From the NCBI GenBank assembly GCA_016708725.1, contig JADJFE010000037.1, forward strand, positions 34,511 to 98,510: a DNA stretch of 64,000 nt, read 5' to 3'. The first letter of the stretch is position 1. Every line of letters starts with the position of its first letter. The DNA comes from Candidatus Aalborgicola bjergmarkensis (lineage in GTDB: Bacteria > Pseudomonadota > Gammaproteobacteria > Burkholderiales > Burkholderiaceae_C). Of this stretch, positions 19,399-26,996 are shown piece by piece. The notes beneath the pieces are model-generated. The model ran no database searches, was not told the DNA's origin, and was given only the letters and a program-made list of their open reading frames with translations. A program made the position numbers and the translations under genes.

Positions 19399-19581
19399 AT
19401 GGGCCCACGCACCCTGCTCCTGTTGTCCACCGGCGCCATCGTCACCCTCTGGCAACTGCCCTATGGACACCAGGTGCTGTATCCGCTCACCCTGCTGGCA
19501 ACCTATGCACACGAAATGGGCCACGGCATGACGGCCCTGCTGCTGGGTGCGGAATTTGACAGCGCTGCTAGCAATGCATAA
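19399..19581 (+). pseudogene. Truncated M50-type membrane peptidase
   Basis: Only 60 residues: one membrane segment and the zinc-binding motif HEMGHGMTALLLGAEF of M50B-like proteins. It then runs into an unrelated tail and a stop. Normal family members exceed 200 residues, so this is a 5' stub left after deletion of the rest. The junction is immediately followed by an antitoxin gene. Confidence 0.75.
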
Positions 19582-19590
19582 AGTGAACCT

Positions 19591-19854
19591 ATGAGCACTA
19601 CCCTGACCATTCGCAATCTGGAAGAACCCGTTAAACACCTGCTGCGCATGCAGGCCGCAAGCCACAAGCGGTCCATGGAGGCCGAGGCGCGCGACATTTT
19701 GACGCGGGCCGTGACCCAGGCCACCCCTGACAACTCCATCGCAGCAGTGTCTGCCAACGAGGCGGCGATTCGCGCACTGAATGCCGTTCGTGGCAAATGG
19801 CAAGGGCGGGGCTCTACCGACGAGATGATGCAAGAACTACGGGGCGAGGATTGA
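19591..19854 (+). CDS. FitA-like ribbon-helix-helix antitoxin
   Basis: An 87-residue protein of the FitA/plasmid-stability type (LTIRNLEEPVKHLLRMQAASHKRSMEAEARDIL), whose N-terminal ribbon-helix-helix binds its own operator. Normally it precedes a PIN-domain (VapC/FitB) toxin. Here the next intact gene is an OLD nuclease, so the toxin is missing apart from a possible scrap. It is an orphan antitoxin. Confidence 0.8.
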   Translation: MSTTLTIRNLEEPVKHLLRMQAASHKRSMEAEARDILTRAVTQATPDNSIAAVSANEAAIRALNAVRGKWQGRGSTDEMMQELRGED

Positions 19855-19858
19855 GGCT

Positions 19859-19933
19859 ATGGCGGTATTGGTACTTTCCAGCGGCCCGGCTGATTTGCCC
19901 GTGACCGCTCGCTTTACCGTCAGGGACTTTTAG
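19859..19933 (+). pseudogene. Possible scrap of a PIN-toxin gene
   Basis: A 24-codon frame (MAVLVLSSGPADLPVTARFTVRDF, read in two halves here: N-terminal hydrophobic strand, then TARFTVRDF). The ending recalls the A-T-R-N-V-R-D-F motif near the C-terminus of VapC/FitB toxins. Position after the FitA-like gene supports a deleted toxin. The match is short, so confidence is low. Confidence 0.3.
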
Positions 19934-19934
19934 C

Positions 19935-21746
19935 ATGCGCCTGCTGCACTACCTCGAAATCGAAAATTTCAAACGCTTCGGCGACAAGCAGCGCATTGAG
20001 CTGGACCATCCAGCCGTGTTGATTGGCCCCAACAACTGCGGCAAGACCAGTGCCATTCAGGCGCTGGCGCTGTGGTCGCAGGCGCTGCAAACCTGGTACG
20101 ACGTGCGCAAGGGGTCTTCGGCCAAGGAGCGAACTGCTGCGCCTTTGAATCGCTTGAGTATTGTTGCCGTGCCGGTGCAGCGCATTCGATTCTTCTGGCA
20201 CAACACGGTGGTTCGTGCCGATAGAGAAGACATCACGTTGACGCTTACGGTCGGTATCGAGTTCAAGGGGCAAGTGCTTGCCTTGCCGATGCGCTTTCGC
20301 AACCGAGGCGATGAGGTCGTGTATTGCACGCCGGATGAATCTGTTCTGGGTAACCTGGATCTGTTGGCTTACGCTGCCAGTATCAGAGTGGAACTTCTCT
20401 ACCCGATGTCCGGGCTAGAAACCGAAGAAGCCATATTGCAACCAGGGCGCATTGACGTTTTACTGGGCCAGGGTCAAACGGCGCAGGTGTTGCGCAACCT
20501 GTGTTTGATAGTGGCCAAAAACACGCCGGATGACTGGACGCGCATCGTGAAGTTGATGAAGCGCTTGTTCAATGTGACACTCGATACGCCACAGGAGACG
20601 ACACGCGGTGCCATCGAGATGCGTTACAAACAGCCGGGCGTGCGCGAGGCGCTGGACGTGTCTTCCAGTGGACGCGGCTTTCAGCAGATGCTGCTGATTT
20701 TTGCCTATTTGTACTCTCATAAGCGTAGCGTGCTTCTGGTGGACGAGCCTGACGCGCATCTGGAAATATTGCGGCAAAAACAGGTCTATGTGCTGTTGCG
20801 CGACATTGCGGCGGAAAACCAATCGCAGGTGGTCATGGTGACCCATTCCGAAGTGATTCTGGATGAGGCACTGGACAAGAACCTGACGCTGTTGATGGAG
20901 GGCAAGGCGGATGACTTGGCACGCAAGCCGGAAATAAAGAATAGTCTGAAGCATTTTGGTGCGGATCATTACATCAAAGCCCGCGAGCGTGGCTATGTGC
21001 TGTATGTTGAGGGCGGCACCGATGTGGACATGCTTCGCGCTTTGGCCGAGCGTTTGCAGCACCCTGCGGCGGCGGTTTGGGACGAACGTATCAACACTTT
21101 TTATGTGCAAAACAACTATCCAGACATTTCGCTACAGAGTGAACTGGAGCGAGTAGAAGGTGGCTTTGGTGTTACGCCGCGTGTCCACTTCAATGGTTTA
21201 CAGGGATTGTTGCCAGACCTCAAAGGACTGGCCATTTTGGACAACGATGGTATGAACCGCCAGAGTAGTGTGGATGGCCGTTTGACGCTGACGTATTGGC
21301 GGCGTTATGAAGCAGAGAACTATTTCGTGACGCCTGATGTGCTCAGGCGCTATGCACTGGGGGTCGCTGTTGCGCCGCAGCTATTTGACGCGTCGGCTCT
21401 GGAGGTCGACGAGGTGCTGAATGCGCTAGTTTTGGAACGTGTTTTTGAATCGATTGAGGCTGACTTTCAAACCTGGAAGCAGGCGTCACCCGACGCTGCG
21501 CGCCTTGTGTGGGAGGCCAAAACACAAAGGCTCAAACTCAGCACTTTCGCGGAAGAGTTTTTCAGGCGTTTGGCCGGACGGGTCGGTGGCAGCATGTTGC
21601 TGACCAAGGGCGAATTGCATCGGCTAGTGGCGTTGGTAGACCCCAAGTCGGTTTCAGTCGAGGTGAGCGAAAAACTCGATTTACTCCTTAGTCTCTTTAC
21701 GGTCGCCGCCCCGCTGGTGGAAGTCGAACAAAACACGGCGCAATGA
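19935..21746 (+). CDS. OLD-family ATPase-TOPRIM nuclease
   Basis: A 603-residue protein with an ABC/SMC-type ATPase followed by a TOPRIM nuclease domain, the overcoming-lysogenization-defect architecture. Visible motifs are Walker A (GPNNCGKTS), signature-like SSSGRGFQQMLL, Walker B (VLLVDEPDAHLEI), the switch His (MVTHSEVIL), TOPRIM Glu (YVLYVEGGTD) and the acidic pair LAILDNDG. The C-terminal ~200 residues are helical. No UvrD-like partner (Gabija GajB) is adjacent, so a stand-alone class 1-like OLD protein is most likely. It starts just after decayed toxin-antitoxin remnants and is followed by an hsdR fragment, which suggests an immunity hot spot. Confidence 0.88.
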   Translation: MRLLHYLEIENFKRFGDKQRIELDHPAVLIGPNNCGKTSAIQALALWSQALQTWYDVRKGSSAKERTAAPLNRLSIVAVPVQRIRFFWHNTVVRADREDITLTLTVGIEFKGQVLALPMRFRNRGDEVVYCTPDESVLGNLDLLAYAASIRVELLYPMSGLETEEAILQPGRIDVLLGQGQTAQVLRNLCLIVAKNTPDDWTRIVKLMKRLFNVTLDTPQETTRGAIEMRYKQPGVREALDVSSSGRGFQQMLLIFAYLYSHKRSVLLVDEPDAHLEILRQKQVYVLLRDIAAENQSQVVMVTHSEVILDEALDKNLTLLMEGKADDLARKPEIKNSLKHFGADHYIKARERGYVLYVEGGTDVDMLRALAERLQHPAAAVWDERINTFYVQNNYPDISLQSELERVEGGFGVTPRVHFNGLQGLLPDLKGLAILDNDGMNRQSSVDGRLTLTYWRRYEAENYFVTPDVLRRYALGVAVAPQLFDASALEVDEVLNALVLERVFESIEADFQTWKQASPDAARLVWEAKTQRLKLSTFAEEFFRRLAGRVGGSMLLTKGELHRLVALVDPKSVSVEVSEKLDLLLSLFTVAAPLVEVEQNTAQ

Positions 21747-21759
21747 GTTGCGCTTTCGC

Positions 21760-21960
21760 ATGAAAAAACACACTGAAGCCCGGCTGGAAGATGCCATTGT
21801 GGACAGCCTGACCCAGCAGGGCGGCTATGTGTTGGTGGACTACCGCACGGGCGACGCGGCAGGCCGGTACGACAAGGCACGGGCGCTGGACCCGGCGCTG
21901 GTGCTGGGGATCGTCTTTGCCATCCGCACACCCGCACATCCTGCAAGCGCAAGAAGCTGA
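21760..21960 (+). pseudogene. HsdR N-terminal fragment
   Basis: A 66-residue frame (MKKHTEARLEDAIVDSLTQQGGYVLVDY ... YDKARALDPALVLG) resembling the extreme N-terminus of type I restriction HsdR subunits, which exceed 900 residues. The frame shifts into a proline/serine tail and stops. It begins 13 bp after the OLD gene, so a restriction locus was probably deleted here. Confidence 0.55.
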
Positions 21961-22057
21961 ATTAAACTCCCGCCATAGCAAGGGGCGCCTGACGCAGTAA
22001 TCCGGCCCCGCAACCACAACCACAACCACATCCGCATCCGACAGGGAAAATGATGAC

Positions 22058-22516
22058 ATGGCCAGTTTGACACCGCTTTCCAAAGGGCTGATTGCCCTGG
22101 CCGTCGTTGGTGCCATGACCTCGGCGGTGTGGCATCTGGGCCTGAAAGAGCGATTCAGCCCGTCGGCTTCAGCACCGCCTACCGTACAAACACCCAACAC
22201 CCCCCCACTGCCGCCACCAGCACAGGTGGTAACGCCTGCCCCGACCAGCGCAAACCCGGCACAGACCATGCGCAACGGGCGATCAGCGGCCGACAATGCC
22301 GACACCGGGCGCAAACTGCTTGCCAGTGGCGACTTTGCCCAGGCGCGCATCCATCTGGAGCAGGCCGTCAGGGACGGCGATGGCAGCGCGGCCTGTTTGC
22401 TGGGCGAAATGACCCTCAAGGGCCAAGGCGGCATCGCGGCGGATCAGGAAAAGTCTGCGACCCTGTTCCAGTTGGCACAAACGCGCAACACCATCTGTTT
22501 TACCCCGGCCCAGTAA
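22058..22516 (+). CDS. Sel1-like hypothetical protein
   Basis: A 152-residue protein with an N-terminal membrane anchor (GLIALAVVGAMTSAVWHLGL), a proline-rich periplasmic linker, and a C-terminal segment like one Sel1/TPR pair (ASGDFAQARIHLEQAVRDGDGSAACLLGEM). It is probably a small membrane-anchored periplasmic protein. It precedes the solute-binding protein gene by 15 bp, so cotranscription is likely. Function is unknown. Confidence 0.65.
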   Translation: MASLTPLSKGLIALAVVGAMTSAVWHLGLKERFSPSASAPPTVQTPNTPPLPPPAQVVTPAPTSANPAQTMRNGRSAADNADTGRKLLASGDFAQARIHLEQAVRDGDGSAACLLGEMTLKGQGGIAADQEKSATLFQLAQTRNTICFTPAQ

Positions 22517-22531
22517 GGCACGAACCACCCC

Positions 22532-24163
22532 ATGCACATCGCCACGAGCCGCACCATGAATACCCCTACCAATACACATACCCGTACCCTGACCCGACTC
22601 GGCTTGCTGGCCGCCGCCCTGTGCCTGGGCACCGGCGCGCAGGCACAGGGTTTCGTCTTTGGCACAGCACCAGCACCCAAGGGCGAAACTGCGGCCCCGG
22701 TTGCCACCAGCGCCAACCCGGCCAAGGTAGCGGTGGCCCAGCGGCTGCTGGCGCGCATGGGCCTGCTGCACGAGGCTCCCTCGGGCAAGCTGACCCCGGC
22801 CACGCTGGAGGCCATGCGTGCCTTTGCGCTGAAAAACGGCCAGGCACCAAGCCATGAGGTGAACGACACGCTGCTTGCCGCGATACGCCGCACCATCTGG
22901 CAAACCCAGAACTGGGCCAGTGGCAACTACAAGGGACGCGAAAAACTGGTGGATGCCGCTGGCCTGCGTGAAGCCCAGATATTGCTGGGCAAACTCGGTT
23001 TCAACGCCGGCCCGCTCGACGGAACCTTTGGCCCGCAAACCCAGGTGGCAACCGAAGCCTTTCAGGAGTCGCAAAACGTGAGCGTCGATGGCCTCATCAC
23101 GGCCACGGTGCTCATGAACCTGCGCCGCGCCGTTCAGGGCGTGGGCGCAGCGGCCAAGAGCACGGTGCGCGTACTGAACTGGCCTGACTACATCGATGCC
23201 AGCGTATTGCAGGATTTTGAACGCGAACACAACATCCGCGTTATCTACGACATTTTTGTCGGCAACGACGACCTGCAAACCAGACTGGCCAGTGGCGGCA
23301 CGCCCTACGACGTGGTCTTTCCCACCGCCAATGCCGTCCCCGCGCTGGCCGCAAAGGGGCTACTTGGCAAGCTCGACAAAAGCAGCCTGAAAAACCTGGG
23401 CAACATCGATCCGCGCGTCGATGCCACCCTGCGCTCCTGGGACAAGGAGGGTGCCTACAGCCTGCCCTACATGTGGTACACCGTGGGCATCGCCTGGAAT
23501 CCCAAACTGACGGCGCGTGCCTGGCCTGGTCACGCCGTAGATGCACTTGCCAATGTTTTCGACCCGGAGAACGCGCGCCGCTTTCAAGCCTGCGGCATCG
23601 GCGTGGTGGACTCGGCCAGCGACGTGGTACCGCTGGCCGCCAAGGCGGGTGGCCAAGACAAATGGGACGGCAAAAACTCGATTCAGGCAGCCAGTCAGGT
23701 ATTGGAGCGGGTGGCGGGCATCGTCAAGGTCATTCCCACCGACCAGTTCATTGATGCACTGGCCAGCGGAAAAATCTGCGTCGCCATTGGCTTTTCAGGC
23801 GATGCGGTACAGGCCCAAACCAAGTCAAACAGGTCAGGCGGCACCGTCGAGTACCGTGTTCCTGCCGATGGCGGCTTGCTGGCAATCGACGCCATGGCCA
23901 TGCCAGCCAATGCCAGCAACAAGCGCGATGCGCATGTGTTCATCGACTACCTCCTGCGGCCCCAGGTCATTGCAAAAATCTCCAACACCGTGGGCTATGC
24001 CAACGCCAACCTCAAGGCGGGTGCCTTCATGAACGACAGTGTCAAATCCAACCCCGCCGTGGTGCCCACCGCGCAGGCCCTGAGCCGCTCGGTGCCGATT
24101 CCGGTCCTGTCGGAACAGGACCAGCAAGACATCGCCCGCATCTGGGCCCGATTCGCCAAATAG
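22532..24163 (+). CDS. Peptidoglycan-binding/PotF-like solute-binding fusion
   Basis: A 543-residue exported protein. The signal peptide ends at about GAQAQ (a start at the second ATG, 22556, gives a cleaner one). Two peptidoglycan-binding-type helical repeats follow (residues ~55-210, e.g. LLGKLGFNAGPLDGTFGPQTQ). A spermidine/putrescine-type periplasmic binding domain comes next (VRVLNWPDYIDASVLQDFE ... PYMWYTVGIAWNP ... VAIGFSGDAVQAQ). It may tether a binding protein to the cell wall. No ABC permease is adjacent. Its 3' half is duplicated at 32700-33188. Confidence 0.85.
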   Translation: MHIATSRTMNTPTNTHTRTLTRLGLLAAALCLGTGAQAQGFVFGTAPAPKGETAAPVATSANPAKVAVAQRLLARMGLLHEAPSGKLTPATLEAMRAFALKNGQAPSHEVNDTLLAAIRRTIWQTQNWASGNYKGREKLVDAAGLREAQILLGKLGFNAGPLDGTFGPQTQVATEAFQESQNVSVDGLITATVLMNLRRAVQGVGAAAKSTVRVLNWPDYIDASVLQDFEREHNIRVIYDIFVGNDDLQTRLASGGTPYDVVFPTANAVPALAAKGLLGKLDKSSLKNLGNIDPRVDATLRSWDKEGAYSLPYMWYTVGIAWNPKLTARAWPGHAVDALANVFDPENARRFQACGIGVVDSASDVVPLAAKAGGQDKWDGKNSIQAASQVLERVAGIVKVIPTDQFIDALASGKICVAIGFSGDAVQAQTKSNRSGGTVEYRVPADGGLLAIDAMAMPANASNKRDAHVFIDYLLRPQVIAKISNTVGYANANLKAGAFMNDSVKSNPAVVPTAQALSRSVPIPVLSEQDQQDIARIWARFAK

Positions 24164-24180
24164 GCTAATAGGATACGGGC

Positions 24181-25018
24181 GTGCGCGACAAACCAAGTTA
24201 CCTCGGTGCATTTCTGCGGCACCCAACCAACCGGATTGCCATGCTGGCGGCAAGCTGCGTGGGTATTTTTGCCACGATTCCGCTGGGCTGGTCCGGGCTG
24301 GCCCTGGTCGGCGTGGTTGCCCTGGGCAGCGAAGTGCTGGCGGCACTGGGCATTCCCGGCCTGCCCGCGTTTCGCGCCCATGTGGATCGACAACATGCGC
24401 AGCAGCAGCGCAGCCAGCGGCGTGAACGGCTGCTGGGCGAACTCGCCAATCTGGGCGGAGGCGACGCGCTGGCGGCCTACCAGCACATGGACCGCCGGGT
24501 GCAGGCCATACACCAGAGCGTGCAAGATGGCCAGACCACGCTCACACACCAGGATGTGGACAAGCTCGAAGACCTGAGCGTGGACTACCTGGGCTTGTGC
24601 GTGGTCAATTGTCGCTGCGCCAGCGCCAAGAATACGTCGGTGAGGACGCGTGCTTGAACGCATGGCGTCACCGCAAACCCAGCTGCAAAACAAGTCCTTG
24701 ACCGAAGACGAAGCCCGCCAGTTATACAATGCGTTGGCGCAGTACGACGACAGACTGCAACGACGCCGACCGGATCAGTGCCGCAGTGCGCTGGAAGCCA
24801 CCCTGATTGCCATGCCCGACAAAATGGAAGAGGTCTACCAACCCCGTCATCACGCGCCTACTCGCCGACATGGGCGGCAAACTGAAGAGTCGCCCGCACG
24901 CCTGCGTATTGCAGAGAAGCGGACGCCGAGTTCAGCAGCCACAGCCTTTGCACTCCAACCAGCGGGCGTTGCTGGCACCCGGGCAAAGGCCGCGACCAGG
25001 TCAAAAGCACACAAAATT
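24181..25018 (+). pseudogene. Frameshifted membrane/coiled-coil protein gene
   Basis: The frame from GTG at 24181 encodes two membrane helices (IAMLAASCVGIFATIPLGWS, LALVGVVALGSEVLAALGI) and a charged helical domain. It is disrupted after VDYLGLCVVN by indels near 24611-24650. Later parts (MASPQTQLQNKSL, ALEATLIAMPDKMEEVYQ) appear in other frames up to 25018. A copy at 33189-33768 keeps this second half in one open frame, so this copy is the damaged one. The family was not recognised. Confidence 0.7.
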
Positions 25019-25046
25019 TGACCACATCTTCTCATGGAGTAATGGC

Positions 25047-25562
25047 ATGCCCCTTTCATTTTTCACCTGCTCCCGCCGCCTGCGCCGGGTATTGTTCAGT
25101 CTGCTCCTGTTCAGCAGTTGCTCTGCAATACTGGCGTTTGCCGACGGCTACGACCCACCATCAAAGGGCCAGACGGTTTATGTTCCCATCTATTCGGATA
25201 TCAAGCACGGAAATCTGGATAAATCAGGTACACCACAGATGGCATTGATGTCAGTTCTGGTCAGCATTCGCAACACCGACCCGAAGAATGGTTTACGTGT
25301 TACCAAGGCACCGTTTTATGACACCAAAGGACGACTGGTCAAGGAATACATCACGCAGCCGATCACGGTAGGGCCGTTTGGAACAGCAGAAATTTTTGTC
25401 GAGCACCGCGAAACCGAAGGCGGCTCCGGCGCAAACTTTGCCATTGACTGGAGTGCGGCAACACCCATTTCGCCACCGATCATCGAAGCCTTGCATACGC
25501 ATGTGCGGGGCGGATTTACCATGTCCTTTATCTCACGCGGCAAGGTCATTGCTACGCATTGA
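25047..25562 (+). CDS. DUF3124 exported protein
   Basis: A 171-residue protein with a signal peptide (LRRVLFSLLLFSSCSAILAFA) and the DUF3124 core (TVYVPIYSDIKHGN ... SVLVSIRNTDPKNGLRVTKAPFYDT ... PFGTAEIFVEHRETEGGSGANF). It has unknown function and is likely periplasmic or lipid-anchored. A GGAG ribosome-binding site lies 7 bp before the ATG. It separates the damaged membrane gene from the first FKBP fragment, so it may be original chromosomal content at this locus. Confidence 0.82.
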   Translation: MPLSFFTCSRRLRRVLFSLLLFSSCSAILAFADGYDPPSKGQTVYVPIYSDIKHGNLDKSGTPQMALMSVLVSIRNTDPKNGLRVTKAPFYDTKGRLVKEYITQPITVGPFGTAEIFVEHRETEGGSGANFAIDWSAATPISPPIIEALHTHVRGGFTMSFISRGKVIATH

Positions 25563-25603
25563 GTAAATCGGTAATGCTGCTGTCCGAAGTCTAAAGTCTG
25601 AAG

Positions 25604-25816
25604 TCTGAAGAATGTGGCACCACAATTGCCACAGGCCGACTCTTCTTCTGTCGCCGCACGCACGCCCCTTACCTGCATGCGCATACGCATGGCAATGCCC
25701 GCGAGCGGGTGGTTGCCATCCAGCACCACATGTTCCGGATAAACATCGGTCACGGTATACAGCACGTCCCTCGGTGCATCCGGGTTGCAACCTGGAGGCA
25801 AAACGCTGCCTTTACA
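25604..25816 (-). pseudogene. 3' fragment of the FKBP isomerase gene (copy 1)
   Basis: About 213 bp nearly identical to the 3' part of the isomerase gene at 49498-49715, encoding the C-terminal ~70 residues (GCNPDAPRDVLYTVTDVYPE ... SACGNCGATFF). The homology stops abruptly at 'gctgcctttacagaac'. The same break point occurs in the fragment at 36337-36396, so both derive from one rearrangement. The fragment sits at the left border of the MITE-punctuated island. Confidence 0.85.
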
Positions 25817-25920
25817 GAACTGCGAAACTGTGCAGCTCTTTGGCAACCTGCTTGTGACAGGCTCCGGGATACACCCATCCAGGACCAAATCCAATCGCTC
25901 CTGATCGCTCCTGATACAAG
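25817..25920. repeat. MITE upstream module, copy 1
   Basis: A ~100-bp block ('ctgcgaaactgtgcagctct' to 'cgctcctgatacaag') found directly before MITE copies at 25817, 36397 and 44717, and in shortened form before the copies at 33803 and 48804. It contains a short tandem 'cgctcctgat' repeat. No gene is visible. It marks the boundary of each duplicated module. Confidence 0.8.
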
Positions 25921-26092
25921 AGCTGCTACCGCTTATCCCATAAGGCTTACAGCCCGATTTTCTATGTAAAAACACCCGAAAACGGCCCGTTTTGATGCCT
26001 CATGGCGGCTTTGACGTCGCCCTGCCCCGTTCTGAAGGGCAAAATTCAAGGAAAATCGGGCTGTACGCCTTATGGGATAAGCGGGAATAGCT
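25921..26092. mobile_element. 172-bp MITE-like element, copy 1
   Basis: Ends form an imperfect ~38-bp inverted repeat. The left arm begins agctgctaccgcttatccca, and the right arm ends with its complement (tatgggataagcgggaatag). The interior is non-coding and holds a second small palindrome (aaaacggcccgtttt). The same 172-bp sequence recurs at 33803, 36503, 44807 and 48804 in the same orientation. The right flank (atgtttttt then gagatggcgcagctg) is shared only with copy 5, suggesting copies 1 and 5 are the outer pair. Confidence 0.85.
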
Positions 26093-26162
26093 ATGTTTTT
26101 TGTAGAGATGGCGCAGCTGACGAATGCGCTCATTCAAACGCACCATGCGAAAGGACTTCAGA

Positions 26163-26996
26163 TTAAACGATCAGTGAAGCTGGCTCGAAATACTGAATTT
26201 GTCCAGCAAACACAATCCCGGAGCGGTACCGTTTTCCTCCCAGCACACCTACCTCTTGAGGTCGGCGCAGCAGGGCTCGCACAGCGTGTAAATCCAGTGG
26301 TTCAGCCCAAGTGGCCCAAGTCCAGGCCCTTGGGCGACTCTCGAAACCCAATGTGCCCTGACCGTGAATACAGGGAAACATGGGTTGCGACTCCCAGGCT
26401 AACCAATAGGCAGCGGCAACACCTTCCATCTTCATCGTCGCAGGTGCTGACGAGGTCAATGCTCCTGGGCGGAAGGTGGCCGGGTCCCACCCCCAACTGG
26501 CGAAGTCGTCTTCGTAGCGCCATGGCCCGAACAGGGCTTCCTCGAATTTAGTCTGTGTAAACTGCTTTGCTCCCTTTTTCCGAGTAGGGTCCAGGGCACG
26601 GGCCAACTCGCGTGCCATCTTGATCATGCGTTGCGGGCCACCGGTTAAGCAAAGGTCTGTGGGCGTGGCGTTTCCATCCTTCCCGTCTTCACGCCACCAG
26701 GCACGCATCCAGTATGCCTGTGATTCATCTGCCTGCTCATACGCAGATCGGAAGGCTTCAACACTGAATTTACGAACATCATCAGCCAGTTTCAGTTCTG
26801 CCGAAGTGGATCGACCATCCATGTGCTGCATGAGATGTTCAAGCAGAGACTCACGCTGCAGGCCATGGAGTTCGGCAACTTGGGTGGTTCGATTCCAACT
26901 TAGTCGCGTGCCTATTGGCAATATACGCAGCAACCCGAGAGCGGCCATGAACCCGATTGGTGTATGGCCATGTAAGGCAGTCAGTTCAATCTGCAT
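26163..26996 (-). CDS. Type I-G Cascade large-subunit-like protein
   Basis: A 277-residue protein starting MQIELTALHGHTPIGFMAAL, a start recalling the 'Cas3-extension'/Cas8-like proteins of type I-G (formerly I-U) loci. It overlaps cas3 by 11 bp. With csb1, csb2 and cas3 all present, this gene occupies the place of the large subunit that recognises the PAM. Later segments GLRREDFA-like FASWGWDPATFRPGAL and WLAWESQPMFPCIHG have no recognised catalytic motif. Family naming (Cas8g, Csx17, Cas3-extension) is uncertain. Confidence 0.65.
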   Translation of the reverse strand: MQIELTALHGHTPIGFMAALGLLRILPIGTRLSWNRTTQVAELHGLQRESLLEHLMQHMDGRSTSAELKLADDVRKFSVEAFRSAYEQADESQAYWMRAWWREDGKDGNATPTDLCLTGGPQRMIKMARELARALDPTRKKGAKQFTQTKFEEALFGPWRYEDDFASWGWDPATFRPGALTSSAPATMKMEGVAAAYWLAWESQPMFPCIHGQGTLGFESRPRAWTWATWAEPLDLHAVRALLRRPQEVGVLGGKRYRSGIVFAGQIQYFEPASLIV

